Assembly: GCA_025617745.1 (NCBI GenBank)
Contig: CM046862.1
Span: 55,339,946 to 55,403,945 of the forward strand
DNA: 64,000 bases
Direction of reading: 5' to 3'
From: Heliocidaris erythrogramma
Lineage: Eukaryota; Echinodermata; Echinoidea; Camarodonta; Echinometridae
The notes under the pieces were generated by a model. It had not been told where the DNA came from, did no database searches, and saw only the letters and a list, made by a program, of their open reading frames with translations. Every line of letters starts with the position of its first letter. Position 1 is the first letter of the stretch. Below, piece by piece: positions 1 through 11,844 of this stretch. Made by a program: the position numbers and the translations under genes.

Positions 1-1308
1 TAAAGCAGGATAGGCAGAGTAAGAAATTAAATTTACATCTTCTATGTTACACATAACTGCCACTAAGCTCTAGCAAGGGTGAAAGGGCAAATGATTCATA
101 TAAATTCTGAATATCCTGGAAAAAATAACATGAACAATAATTCCCAGAATGTAAAGAAGATTAAGCATTAAAACTATTTTTTTTGAGATTTCCATAAAGT
201 TTTCTCACAGTGCCAAGGGATTTCTTGCTGATTTTGAGACTTTACCAAAACAGGAGCTACATGTATGCTTTTGCTGTACTTTACAAGCGCTTGCCCCTCC
301 AATGCCTTGTGTACTAAAACGTTATATATACCAAACAAGTAGGACATTAATGCCCTTTCTAACGATTATTCAATTTCCTTCATATAGAAGCTATCCAAAA
401 AAAAAAATGAAAATGGGCTTATTGTAGCCACGACTTGAATCTGTGCTCCTTAGTTTTGTGTAACATTGTTTCAAGTTAGACTAAGAAAAGATCCTTGACA
501 AATCTACAATTTACTCCCAAAATGTTTGTGGTACCAATAATGTTTTACAGATTACTAGAAAGCTTGATTTATGCTGGGAATACTTTGAATATTCACATGA
601 AATTCCCTGGTGAAGCAATGTGCGATCTAATAACATATTTTGTTTACACCTTTGACATCAGCACAGTATAGGATTGAAGATGACCAAAAGTAATTACCCT
701 TCATAAGCCACCAAAAGACTAAGAAGTACAAGCTCAAATTTCAGATCAGGACAAAGTTTAGTTTATGATCTGCTCGACATGTTAATATTATGTAACGTCC
801 GAAACAAAACTTTGCATACATTGTTTTTCATAACGTGCTAGACAGAACATAGGTTTAAGTAAATTTTCTGAGAGGTTTCAGTGACTACAGTTGCTATTAG
901 GTTCATATCTTGCAATTTTAAATCAATTAATACATTTTAAACTGCATGTAATAAGTACACCTTGAATAAATTGAGTAGTTGATAGAAAACTGCACATATG
1001 TGTAGATGTTTTGCATAAATGTTGCTGTAAACTATTGCTGTATTTTACAGCCAACAAGTATTGTGAAAGACCAATGACGATGGACGCCGGACGAAAAGCG
1101 ATCGCATAAGCTCACCTTGAGCATTTTGCTCAGGTGAGCTAAAAATACATGTTTGAAGTGTGAAAACAAGTGTGAAAACATAATTTCATTTTTAACCCTC
1201 GGAACACATTTGGTATATGTTAAAAAAAACAGAGCCATAATCCTATGAAAATTTATTGGGTAGATGGGTCCTTTGGTTGTAAAATGCCTTGGTGTATATT
1301 GGATCCCT
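1..1308. other. AT-rich flank downstream of the SAMD3-like gene; no gene seen
   Basis: This stretch has no credible coding frame. It is presumably 3' UTR and intergenic DNA of the minus-strand gene whose stop lies at 1309-1311. The one structure seen is a short hairpin at about 1109-1140, where GCTCACCTTGAGC pairs with GCTCAGGTGAGC around a small loop. Such short palindromes are commonly dispersed in marine invertebrate genomes (general knowledge). Confidence 0.5.
1109..1140. repeat. Short hairpin repeat
   Basis: An imperfect palindrome in which GCTCACCTTGAGC is followed after a few bases by GCTCAGGTGAGC. It lies in the 3' flank of the SAMD3-like gene, far past the stop codon. Confidence 0.5.
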
Positions 1309-1611
1309 TTATTCTTGCTTAATAAAGTTATTCAGCAGTGCAACAGACGGTGCGTGTGGTCCATCATCCATACCCAGCCCATACACAGATTTCTGAAGAA
1401 ATCTATATGTATGGCTACACTTCCACGAATAATTAATATCCAATATATAAGTGAGCTTGAAGAGGATATCTATCGCCTTCAGGAGTGATGCGCAAGGAAT
1501 GGCATTCCTTTCTATGATGGCAAAGGCTTGCTCGGGGGCAAGCTTCTCTCCCAGGAGGAGGACATGTGGTTCTTGTGTTTTCTCAAGGGATGCAGGGATG
1601 TTCGTCCCAAC
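1309..1611 (-). CDS. SAMD3-like gene, last coding exon
   Basis: The acceptor CTGTAG precedes 1611 and the TAA stop is 1311-1309. The frame reads VGTNIPASLEKTQEPHVLLL, then GEKLAPEQAFAIIERNAIP, then an LLKAIDILFKLTYILDINY stretch and a tail ending ALLNNFIKQE. The P.VLLLG, QAF.IIE and A.D..FK..Y motifs are the characteristic C-terminal block of SAMD3-like proteins. The frame is open for 100 codons. Confidence 0.72.
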   Translation of the reverse strand, partial: VGTNIPASLEKTQEPHVLLLGEKLAPEQAFAIIERNAIPCASLLKAIDILFKLTYILDINYSWKCSHTYRFLQKSVYGLGMDDGPHAPSVALLNNFIKQE

Positions 1612-4600
1612 CTACAGGTATAAAACGAAAACCAAATTGTAACTACATGTACTTAAAGTACCGTCATTTGCTAAAGTTCAAGACCACCTGGATTGATTTG
1701 AGACCAACCTGGCAATTAATGGATATAGCAACAATTTGGAATACATTCTTTCACCTCACTGAATGATTCATAACCTGTTTACTACAGTCAGTGGTGTAAC
1801 GAGTCTGTGTAATGAAAAACATAAAAACAAAAACAGCATCATAGGAGCTCAATCACCAATACAGGAAATAATAAGTGGATAGTCTGTATTTTTGTGGATG
1901 GACCCAGAAATATGGGATTTTCTCAAAGGCATGATTGACCAATGGGATTACAGAATTAAGACACTAAAAGATAAAACAAACTTATTGTAACAAGGTAATT
2001 TTTCCTGTCCCACCTCTTTTTTCTTTTTAGCAGATACAGGTTATTTCATCAGGTTGGAACACACTAGGTCTTAGGAGTGAAATGACTCTGTATCAACAGA
2101 AGTGTCACTACTTTTGATACAGTTTTTTCATGGAAGAAGTACCTTAGGGTGTGCAAGAAATTGACAAAGTTTTTAGGCATGTGTCTTATCCGAGATATGA
2201 TAGAAAACATGCCTGGTTTGAAGTAACATTGACACGGTTAACCCTATTTTAACCCTATTTTAACTGGGCTTTTTCGGATCAGGTTTCTACTGGGGGGGGG
2301 GGGGGGCCCCTCTTCAGATCTCGGCTGCAAAAGGTCCGATCGACAAGAAATTTTGCAGATGTTAAGACACATGTAAAGGTTTCGCTGCATAGTTTTTTTC
2401 GTCGAAATTTTTTTGTATTTTATTATATTAAATTATGCAAAAGAGATGCATGTATTTCTATTTTTTTTTATTATTTCCCTCAAATTAGGTGTTTTGATAC
2501 CAAATCTTTTTGCAAAAAACTTGGTGGAAAGCATTTCCAACATTATTTTTTACAAAAAAATGTCAAACTTGAATTACTTCTTTTATTCATTGTTTTGTCA
2601 ATTTCTTATGCATTTTTTTTTTATGACTGAATGTGTTCCAGAATTTAATTTCGATCAATTTTACATGAAAAAGTCTGATGCAAATGGCTTAGGTAGTGAA
2701 ATTAGCAGCATTTTGTGGCAATTTATGAAATCAGTATTTTCCATCCGTTTGTATGCAAATTTCGCCCCTACTTGGAATTTTTCGCAATTTTTTTTCTAAA
2801 AAAGAAAGGCTACAAAGCAGCTACAAAACGGCCAATTTTGTACACTCTGCACAGCTGGTTCACTATGCGATTTCAGGGGTTTTTTTTCTTCACTTCTCAG
2901 GAATCTTTTCAGACAAAAACCGTAATGCCCAGGCCGGGCTTTTGTGGCTGTTCTGTAGCTAAGGGGGGGGGGGGGTTGATTCAACCCCCCCCCCTCCCCC
3001 CAGAGATCTCGGTCGTCGATCGCGCAACCGCCATGGAAACAAATGCCAAACAATAAATTCCGCAATGTACTTGCATATTGAATGAGCAGTGTATTGTTAT
3101 GTGTCCGATAGGCGGATAGATACGAAACATACACCTAGCGTGCGTTTAAACGGCAAATGCTAAAGGTATATCCATGGCGAACTGATTCAGAACTTTTACT
3201 ACATGCTCAAAAGTTTTAATTCGATATGCAAGTACATTGCTGACTTTACTATTATTATTCATTGGCTTCACTCGCTAAAATGTGACAGTGCCTTTAAGCA
3301 TGAATTAGCAGAACTGAATTTGGGGGGGGGGGGGGAAAGAAATTCACCATACAATTTTTTGAAGACTATGTAATGGCCAATGTGTGTGCCGATTTTCATT
3401 GCGAACAAGGGACTGGTTGAACCACCTAAAAATCCATACAGTCTGACCTCACTTATCCGACCTTCATTTATCCTGCCATTTCTATGAAGTGGCAGTGTCT
3501 TCCGGCCAGTTCATCATCCAATTCACCTAAAGGGCTTGGAAATGGGAACACAGTGGGCAATTTTCTCTTTCATTTCATTTTATTTTCATCTCATACAAAC
3601 AAAAAGATCATTTCCAATCATCCACTACACCAAGAAAATAAATATTTTACAGCAATACACCGCTCTACCCTATAGATATTCATTAGAAAAAGGTGTCTCA
3701 TTACATTACTCTCATATCTGGCCATTTCACTTAACCGAATGGGCGCCGTTTCCGACGCGGCCGAATAATTGAGGTCGGACTGTTTATGATAACTCAGTGA
3801 AATTTCATGTTGAAGGTCAAGACAAATAGTGATACCTGAATGTGGTTCTTCAACATGGAGGATCTTCTTCCATTGCACCTGCTTTTCTGCATACTTCAGA
3901 ACTCTTCCTGATATCTTTGGCCACTTTTCAAAGAGGGCATCTGCAGAGTTTTCAAAGAGTATCCTAAAGTCTTGACCAATCTGTGACATAAAAACAAACA
4001 ACCTGACATTTAGGCACTTTTCCACGAGAGTAGTGTCATAACATTTGTTTAAATGTGTAAAAAAGATCATCAATTAATGAGGTTACAAAAGTTCATAACC
4101 TACAAGAGATGGTTCACAGCTAACAAAGCATGGTGAGCAATCTTAAAGTGGACCGGCCAACACTGAGAAATCGTAGGGAAAAAAAGGGTGATCTCGGATG
4201 GGAGAGGGGGAATACAGTCGGCCGCTGAAGTTATGAGATGAGGATAAGATTTATTGCCCTATGTTTCAAATTTCACACAAAAAATATCAATCAATCAGCT
4301 GGTCATATGGAAAACAATTACATGAATCGCTCCCTTGGTGAGTCTGAGGGTGTTTCCTTATCGGGTGTTTCTTTATCGGGGCGACGTCATGTCGAGGCAC
4401 AGGTCGACAGACGGGTAGACTTATTAACCTGACGTAAATTGTGTTTTGCCTTTTGAAGTGCTGGAGCATTATTTAAGATGTTTCTTCGAGTGAACATGAG
4501 ACCCGTTGACAAATGTGAGAACCCAGAGTATTTCACTTAGGATGGTTGAGAAATGTTAGAACCTGAAGTATTCTACTAGACTGAGTTTGGTCAAATTTGT

Positions 4601-7600
4601 GCTGTCCGAACTAGGAGAAGCATCAAATTTATATGAAGAACCTAAAATATAATTGTAGCGTAACTGAAGAACTAAAAATGACGATGTTGACTAAGTGAAG
4701 TCCAGTGATGCTCTGATTTATTGGCCTGAAATCCAGACCTCACCAGACATTGGTTTTACAAATATATTCAAATTTATTCACAAGTAAGATTAAGATAACC
4801 AATAGAGACACAGAATGGAAGAGCCCAGAAAAAAAACCAAGGGTGAAAGGTGAACTAATGAGGATGATATATTATGAGTGAAGAAGAGTGTTCTGAATAT
4901 AAATGAGAACAAGACAATAGAAACATGTGGATGGAGTTGGAATGGCAATGGGAATGCTTGTGATGTGGAAAGTATTGGGGGAAACAGCTGTGACATTGGC
5001 ATAGAAATTGGAAATAAAGTGAGGTATCTAGGACAGGGTTGGAATGTAAATAAACATTGAAGATATGTAAACACAGAAGTATGGAAAGCAAAGTGTAAAA
5101 TAGACAATTAGAATAAACATGACAAAAATCAATTGTTGCACTTTGTTAGGACAATTTTTATTAGTACAGGTAGAATATAGCTCACCATTCCTTTGCAGTC
5201 AATCAGCCTTGGATACATTGCAATGATATCCTGGGCTGTTTTTGTTTTGTCACTTTGGACCAGTAAAGCTCGAGACTTGCATGTCCTAGCCATGAAACTT
5301 TTTACTTGATCTTTTGGCTCATGATGGTTCTGCAGCCATGTTACCATTGAGCTTACTGTATCCTCATCCTCATCATCTAAAAAGAAAATGAAACAAAGTA
5401 AGTATGTACTAAATAATAACAATAATAATAATAACAAAAATAAAAATAAAAATAAGAATGATGAGTGACAATAACAGAAAATAACTATACAATATTGAAT
5501 GGCCTGGAGGGAAATACTACATATTTTGCCAAAACTAGATTCATATCCAAGTCAAATACAGCTAGGCAATATGGGTCTACTGCAAACAATGTAGGTTACA
5601 TCTCCATAAAATTAAGCCAGTCAATGTTCTACGTATCGGCCATATCATACATCTACCGCAAAGATTTGATGCACATTTGGTCTTTACTCCAATCACAAGG
5701 CTTGCGGTTGATCAAAATTTGGATTTCAGTATTTGTATCATTATTTAAAATTTCAAACAAAATAATTTTACTAATTAAAACTTTCATATTTAATGCAAAA
5801 TTCAATTTTTTCAGAAGCTGTGTCACAGTCAGAACTTTGCGTCCACCGGGCTTTAGATGTTGATGTTATTCCAGCACGTCCTCAAATGCCTGGATGTCAG
5901 ACCAATGATGATGCAAGGACATGCATATTGCACAGTTTTAAAACCCAAGGTCCATTGACTTTTGTGAAAGATGCTAAACAAAGAAATTACCATAATTGCT
6001 TCAATGAACCTGCACCAAAGACGAGGAGCAATAAAATTTGGTAACCACAGCTGAGGGGTCTATTATGATTTACAGTATTATGATATATATTTATTGGATA
6101 TTTACATAAGGCTATGTAAATTGGAATTAACATAATTCAAAACTTTGGTCCATGTTCTGAAATTTTAAATACCTCACAATGCTCTATCAGAACAAACAAA
6201 AGAAACCCAAATCCAGCTCCACAAACGGAAAAGTTGGATTTTTGGTCATTTTGGTCATAAGTTGCATAAACGAACAAGTAATTGAAAAAAAATAATAAAA
6301 TTGAGAAAGCACAACAAATAGACATTACTTGCTTCCATCTTATGTCTCTTATCTACAATTTACCTTTTGTAAGAAATTCCCTACCGCCCAGTACATTTTG
6401 TAAATGGCTACATACATCTGCTTACCTTGAGACAGTTGAACCCTGGGCAATGGTTTCTTGCTGGTGGGCCTCTCTCCCTTCACTTGATCTCTTTTCCTGA
6501 CATTGCGAAGGCGAATTTCAAGGTAACCTGTGGCATCATGACTACCCACAGAAGGAGAAAACCAAACCGCCTGGTTTTTTGAATAATCAAAGAACATGGA
6601 AAACAATTAGGATTACTTTGTAACTGAATAAATTATGTAAGAATATCTGGACAGTTCCTTACATTCAATAAGTCAATATGTTTTTATTTGTCTCTGTAAA
6701 AGAAATTCATTGTGAAGAGTTTGGTTACATTGCACCCCATTATCAATAAACATATACAATATAAAATATCTAGAACTGATGTAGAAAACATATAGGGTGA
6801 AAAAACCAGAGGATTCTTAACCAATAGTTGTTTAAAAGAGACAAATAATGAGGGCAAGAAGAGTAACCAAAAATCTTTGTCACTAGTTGAACAGCCTATT
6901 CATATTAGGGCTGCACGATATTGCATATTTGGGTAGCTGTAAAAACCACAATATGGCGATATATTGTCCCCAGTTAATAATTTTCAAACATTGACAAGTA
7001 ATATTCACATACCACTTTTTTACAGCTAAGACTGACAGATGTTGAGATGGGAGAATACAATATTGGTGGGGATGACATTTTTATGACCCTTTCCCTGGGA
7101 ACCTGGTGAGTTGGATTGGGGTAATGGGGATAATGTCTGCGTTTTATAGCATTTCAATGCAGATTTCTTGTCAGAAGCACATTGAAATCTCAAGTGTTTA
7201 CAATATCGTGATATGCGATATATCATGGACCCAATATCGTCTATTCATTGAAGTTTCAATATCACGATATTTCGATATTATCGTCATATCGTGCAGCCCT
7301 AATTCATATTCTGATGAAACAGAGAGTACACCTGTACATTAAAGCCTTGAGTCACAGTGAAGTTGGCCAGTGTTCATGAAAGAAAAAAAAAAAAAGCTTA
7401 CTGCTTCATATAGTGCCATTTATGGGAGAGAACCTGATCATATAGCCATTTTCTCCAAGCATTTTCCAAGCTATTGCAAGTTCACATCGTAGATCTGGGG
7501 GGTGTTTCATAAAGCTGTACGTAAAGTTACGAACGACTTTACGCACGACTGGTATCTGTTCTTGGGTGCTAATCAGATTCTCAATCATTTAGATTCCCAT

Positions 7601-10600
7601 CAGCTTAAGTTGAAATCCGATCTTTGCGGATTAAAATTCTTGCCGTTAAACAAGCATCCGAATGCAAAGTTTATTATTTGTCAAAATTGATTAGGGTTAT
7701 TGGAAATTCAGTCCCACATGTTAAAACACCAGGGAAAATATGGGATATCTCATTTAGCACAAGAACATATCATCAGTCGTGCGTAAAGTTGTTCGTAACT
7801 TACGAACAGCTTTATGAAACACCCCCCAGGTCAGTTCCAGTTAACCCATGGAGGTACAGCGTTCCTTCAGGAGACACTTTGGCAGTATCTTTGGATCCAG
7901 AAAGCTAGACCTTACAAATTATACACGGGTAAAAAGAGCAGAATGCACTGAAAATTTTGAGTCCCTAAATTGGCAATGCAGTGAAAATCAGATAGTCACT
8001 ATTTCTGCATTCTAATTGGCACTTTTTGCTTATATTTTACAATTCACAATTCACTCTGTTTCATGTTATACCCATATTTCTGGGGAAAAAAATATATGAG
8101 AGTGGAAAAAAAATAATAGTTGTTGCCAATTTGAGGATTAAAGATGATTAATTTAGACCTCCAAAGAGCTCTTTACCTCTATGAGTTAATTTAGACTTTC
8201 TAAAAGCTCAGTTCCTTTATAGGTTAAGAGGCATACATACATGGGTAGCACTAACATAATGTACTTACATAGCCATCTCCATTTGAGTTGTTGCGTCGTG
8301 GAAACTCCCGTACTATTGACTGAGCCATCTTCAACTTCTCAGCTGTTCTTGGGCTGTGGAAACGAACAAATTTGACAGCATGTAAAGAAATAAAATTTAT
8401 CCTAGGGTCTATCATTCACCAAAACAGAGGCGATGAATCAAAAAAAAAAGAGCTATAGCACTACTAAGTACACTCTTTCCAGGCAAAAGCGAGTTAGAGT
8501 CTGCTAAACGATGCCTCCACATTTGCTCACCAATACAAGGACTTGTGTGTTCGGTGACATGCAATCACTTGAATAATTATACTTCATTTCATTTATATCC
8601 CTACCTATGCATTCACTTTTTTTGAGGGGGTTAGTACACTTTAAATCTTGGTCATCAGAGGCACTGAAGCATTCAAATTTCAAATGGTTGCCTTGGAGCA
8701 TAGTAGTGTTGCAGGTTAACTTAAATACTTGATCAAAATAAGCTCACAATAACTCACTATTTTCCATGCTGTTCTATTAAGTAAGACACCAGAATTCCTA
8801 CTACTCTCTTTCTTGCCTGAGGCGTTATCAGCCCTGTTTCCATTTCAGCAATTAGTTTTACTCCATCCTTGGCACGGTTTAGAATGTCTCTGCTTTCCTA
8901 GAAAAACAAGAAAGGAATAGTGTTTGAAAGTTAGTTGACAAATGATACATGCATGCACATGAGTTCAATATAAGATCTATCTGCACTCAAGTTGAGACTG
9001 TTTTAATCTATCAGCAAGAAATAAAAGGCTGAATGTTACAGATGTAAGAAGCCTCAACAAGAATGAATAGATAATATAATAATAAATGAATGAACACATG
9101 TTTGCATCAAATGCTTTAATGCAACCATACTCCTACATCCTGTTAAAGGGAAAGTTTACCCTGAAAAATGAGTCATTTTGACTCGAAGCAGTGATATCTG
9201 AGCAACGAAACAGTGAAGGTTTGAGCAAAATCGGACTTACAATAAGAAAGTTATGACCATTTGAATGTCGGTAAATCGTCAAATATGGCGCTCTATTGCG
9301 ACTTGAAACTGGGGCCTTGGTCATGTGACTGCGATGTCATACACGAGCAGTTCTCCATTTGTTTTGTACATAAAACGTCACTAAATTTCATTTTTCTCCT
9401 AAGAAGCATCTTTTTTCATGACTTTGCTCAAGATATATCATGGGTATTATGTTTTCATATCCATTTCCTCACATTGATTTAAACTATCACTCCATATAAG
9501 TTCAAGAAAATCATATTTTTGTAAAAAAATTTCTACAAAACAAATGGAGAGCAGCTCAACTACCTTTATGTCATCATAGTCACATGACCAACGCGCCATT
9601 TGCAAGTCGCAATAGAATGCCATATTTCTTATTGGAAGACCGATTATGCTCAAACCTTCACTGATTTGTTGCTCAGATATCACTGCTTCGAGTCAACATG
9701 ACTTATTTTTAGAGTGAACTTCCCCTTTAACTGATAAAATCAAAACAAAAGCAGATCTATCCTACAAACATTTTATCAGCTCTATCTTACTCCTTGTAAA
9801 GATTTGCACATTCGCCAAAGCCGCCATTTGGTTTCTCGTGTGACATACATCACAAATACAATGAGGATGCACAGCCAATCTAAAGGGGGTTTCACACCGG
9901 GCCTTGTGCACAGTTGCGTAGCGACTTCGCCGAGCTTACGCATCCCTACGCTGTGCCTACGCCGGCCTACGCAACTCTACGCCGAGGTACGCAAAGATTG
10001 CTCAAAAACGTGATTTTATGTATAATTTCAATACAAATTGTGTTTTCAGCCAAAATTCATAAATGTATGATTATTTTTACTTTTACTGATTAAAATGAAT
10101 TAATTTTATGATATTTATGATCGCAAAAGTGTCCCCAACAAATTTCATTGAAAAAACAATAAAAAACAAAAGGTAGAAAAACAGAGAAATACAGAAGAAA
10201 TTTAAAATACAGTAAAATACAGAAGAAATCAATTTTGATACTGATTTTTTTTTGAAGTACATTTTATTTTGCTGCAAATACTATAAAGAGTGTCTAGACC
10301 AAGAATTAGCATTTTGGAGCTTTATTTAATGATTTAGATCAAAATTTCACGCATACGTGATTTCACGCATACGTTAGCATAATTAATTAATGTGAAATTA
10401 TTTCGGAGCAACTATACAGTTTTGTAGATTAGGTGGTGGGGGACGTGCGTGCCGATTTTCTGCGCGATCGTCTGAGATGTCGGGGGGGGGGGGGGGGTGG
10501 AATCAGAGTCAGATATTTTCCTTTTTTGAAAGGGTAGGCTAGATCATAAGCCACTCATAAGTAGCCAAGAATTAGTAATTGGTTAATCTAGATATTATAT

Positions 10601-11395
10601 CATTTTTGCTAAAGGCGTAAAAGAAGCTGAAAAAAGCTTCATGTTTCTTCCTTGTTTCTTCCTGTTTCGGAGACTCCCGATATTATTTTGCAGATCGTGC
10701 TTGTAGTTAGGGGGGGGGGGGGGACGTAACAGTAGGTTGTCCCCCCCCCCCTATTAAACTGTTTAATACATGCAAGCGCATAAAACTGTCACACAGTGAT
10801 GACGTCATAATCAAATACATGTACACATGATCGCCCATCCGAGATATTGCAGACGGTTTAATTCTATATGAATTCGAATTCATGCAAAAAAAGAAAACAT
10901 TCTGCGATAGTGATCAAGTGATGAAAATCTGACCACATCACGGCAATCCCTTCATATTCAGTGAATTAAGAACCACCATTGTTGAGACAGTATATTGTAG
11001 CTTTGTTTGATTCCATCTAAAGTGCCATCACGCAGATTTTAAAAGTGATTTTGTGCACAATTTGCCTATGTTTTCGGCTTTTATTACGGCCCATCTGCCG
11101 TTCAGGCGCTATGGACCAGGCTAATGCAAATTGCATACCTAAGCGCAGCGAATGTGTAGCTAGCTAGCTGTGCGTCGCGAACAAACTACCTAGCTTGGCC
11201 TTGGCTTTAGCGAAAGCAGCAGCCACTCGCAAAGTTTCAGCAAATTATCTCTTACGAAGCCATACAGTATTAACACAACTAATACTATAACACGATTTAA
11301 AATCAAATACAAATACAAATACGGCACTTACCCTCAAATTTTTCGAAGAATTTCTCCAGTCCCCACTCGGTGAGTTTCTCCTGGACAAACTCCAT
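1309..11395 (-). CDS. SAM-domain-containing protein 3-like gene (gene-level span, seven exons recognised)
   Basis: A spliced minus-strand gene with recognised exons at 11395-11332, 8897-8758, 8353-8269, 6570-6426, 5376-5186, 3980-3836 and 1611-1309. Exons 8897 through 3836 join in phase with GT-AG borders. The first exon resembles the start of a sterile alpha motif (MEFVQEKLTEWGLEKFFEKF). The following exons read like the long C-terminal region of proteins annotated sterile alpha motif domain-containing protein 3-like, a family abundant in fish, cnidarians and echinoderms. Landmarks are a VVGILVSYLIEQHGK segment, GYLEIRLRNVRKR, TAQDIIAMYPRLID and PHVLLLG. The molecular function of the family is not established. 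Phase shows missing pieces: exon 1 ends in phase 1 but the next recognised exon opens in phase 0, and 3836 ends in phase 1 while 1611 opens in phase 0. At least one exon is therefore unplaced in each gap. Family assignment is from memory, without a search. Confidence 0.7.
2238..3020. repeat. Probable TTAA-type repeat with G/C-run core
   Basis: It starts in TTAACCCTATTTTAACC and contains two long G runs, at 2284 and 2962, the second followed by a C run. AGATCTCGG lies just inside each end region. The sequence style resembles the CCCTAATAG-ended element at 48254-49005. It lies in an intron of the SAMD3-like gene. Both edges are uncertain. Confidence 0.35.
3439..3782. mobile_element. pogo/Tc1-like MITE (CAGTCYGACCTC ends)
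   Basis: The left end reads CAGTCTGACCTCACTTATCC after TA. The right end is the inverted form ATTGAGGTCGGACTG. It is about 344 bp and non-coding, although a spurious frame crosses it. TA plus CAG-type termini is usual for Tc1/mariner/pogo MITEs, but the right-hand TA is not exact. Confidence 0.55.
3836..3980 (-). CDS. SAMD3-like gene, internal exon
   Basis: Acceptor GTCACAG, donor GTATCA. The 145 nt read IGQDFRILFENSADALFEKW, then PKISGRVLKYAEKQ, then VQWKKILHVEEPHS plus one base. The L...W..I...VL.YA pattern is typical of this family's middle region. It exits in phase 1 and does not fit the next recognised exon directly, so an intervening exon should lie between 1612 and 3835. Confidence 0.68.
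5186..5376 (-). CDS. SAMD3-like gene, internal exon
   Basis: Acceptor CTTTTTAG, donor GTGAGC. The 191 nt encode an acidic start (DDEDEDTVSSMVTWLQNHH), then VKSFMARTCKSRALL and TAQDIIAMYPRLIDCKGM. The MYPRLID segment matches the conserved FPRL.D motif of the family. Entry phase 1 and exit phase 0 fit the neighbouring exons exactly. Confidence 0.72.
5807..6044 (+). other. Possible exon antisense to the SAMD3-like gene, unrecognised
   Basis: A T-rich tract ending TTTTTTCAG is followed by an open frame that reads EAVSQSELCVHRALDV, then DVIPARPQMPGCQTNDDAR, then TCILHSFKTQGPLTFVKDA, and ends SNKIW before a TAA. The composition looks protein-like and the acceptor is good. No family was recognised and no partner exon was found. 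It lies in the intron between the exons at 6426 and 5376. It could equally be a remnant of a mobile gene or chance. Confidence 0.25.
6426..6570 (-). CDS. SAMD3-like gene, internal exon
   Basis: Acceptor AACCAG, donor GTAAGC. The 145 nt read AVWFSPSVGSHDATGYLEI, then RLRNVRKRDQVKGERP, then TSKKPLPRVQLSQ plus one base. GY followed by an aromatic stretch and G.LE.RLRN.RKR is a family signature. The frame joins both neighbours in phase. Confidence 0.72.
6906..7301. mobile_element. hAT-type MITE with 8-bp target duplication
   Basis: The termini are TAGGGCTGCACGATAT and its inverse ATATCGTGCAGCCCTA. They are flanked by perfect 8-bp direct repeats ATTCATAT at 6898-6905 and 7302-7309. Eight-base duplications with YAGGG-type ends are typical of hAT elements. 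The interior is AT-rich and non-coding. Confidence 0.85.
7495..7829. mobile_element. Foldback MITE, CTGGGGGGTGTTTCATAAAG family
   Basis: It begins CTGGGGGGTGTTTCATAAAG and ends with the inverse CTTTATGAAACACCCCCCAG. Sub-terminal GTTACGAACGACTTTACG-like motifs recur inverted. A related shorter copy is at 61590-61763, and half a copy starts at about 60727. Confidence 0.8.
8269..8353 (-). CDS. SAMD3-like gene, internal exon
   Basis: Acceptor CCACAG, donor GTAAGT. The 85 nt encode PRTAEKLKMAQSIVREFP followed by RRNNSNGDGY, continuing the previous exon in phase and ending in phase 0. The AQSIVREFP motif matches the conserved A..IV..FP signature of the family. Confidence 0.7.
8758..8897 (-). CDS. 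SAMD3-like gene, internal exon
   Basis: The acceptor is a T-rich tract ending TAG before 8897; the donor GTGAGT follows 8758. The 140 nt read ESRDILNRAKDG, then VKLIAEMETGLITPQARKR, then VVGILVSYLIEQHGK plus two bases. This resembles the segment after the SAM domain in SAMD3-like proteins, where a helix-turn-helix-like stretch ends in LVSYLIE. It joins the exon at 8353 in phase, TA+C giving Tyr. Confidence 0.7.
9147..9726. mobile_element. TTAA foldback MITE, family B (AGGGAAAGTTTACC)
   Basis: TTAA flanks both sides, at 9143-9146 and 9727-9730. The left arm AGGGAAAGTTTACCCTG matches the inverted right arm AGGGGAAGTTCACTCT, and similarity continues for over 80 bp through GACTCGAAGCAGTGATATC. 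It lies in an intron of the SAMD3-like gene and has no coding capacity. Confidence 0.85.
9886..10770. repeat. Dispersed repeat with G/C runs, related to the element at 48254-49005
   Basis: This segment shares AT-rich internal stretches, in inverted orientation, with 48254-49005, including the TTTATGATTTTTAGC-like block and the AAAACGTGATTTT region. It contains G runs at 10482 and 10711 and a C run at 10741. Exact ends were not found. Confidence 0.4.
11332..11395 (-). CDS. SAMD3-like gene, first coding exon
   Basis: The ATG is at 11395-11393 and the donor GTAAGT follows 11332. It encodes MEFVQEKLTEWGLEKFFEKFE plus one base. The WGLEKFFEKF segment is the helix-1 pattern of a SAM domain (V..WL...GLE.Y...F). 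This is the first ATG after a short GC-richer upstream stretch with TATCGATA-type motifs, which supports it as the start. Confidence 0.65.
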
Positions 11396-11460
11396 TTTCG
11401 CTAAGTACAAAAGTTTATCGATAGCGCGCGGCTATCGATATCGAACGCGCATTGGCCAGC
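11396..11460 (-). promoter_or_regulatory. Candidate promoter of the SAMD3-like gene
   Basis: Immediately upstream of the ATG lie two TATCGAT-type motifs (TTATCGATAGCG and GCTATCGATATCG) in a GC-richer patch. In insects TATCGATA is the DREF site. Its use here is inference, and no start-site data are available. Confidence 0.35.
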
Positions 11461-11844
11461 CAATCATAATTCAAAGAAGTTTTAACTAGTAGTTCGCTAG
11501 TCAAATCGTGAACGATAATGGACTAGATTACAGATTACTAGTCAAACTTGTTTGAAAATGGATAGATTTCTAGTCATAATGACTAAAATTTAGTCACAAA
11601 AATGTGACCAGAAAATCTGGTCAAAATCTGACTGGGTATTTTTAAGAGTGTATTCACAGTTTACTGTGCGGAGAGTGCTACGATAGATCGCTCTACCCTC
11701 TGCAGGTGTGAACACGCGGCGTGCCAGCAGCGTGCCAGTGGACCGCCCTGGCGTGATCCACAATGGAGCGATCCACTTTCCAATCTCGTAATCAGAACGG
11801 GGTCTTAGTCGTTCGCCCGTATATGACGCAGAGGTTGTGCTACT

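Noticed and set aside
1981..2100. Possible linking exon of the SAMD3-like gene (VISLLRPSVFQP-like on the minus strand)
   Set aside because: The motif is suggestive but its length is 0 mod 3, which does not repair the phase conflict, and the donor is weak.
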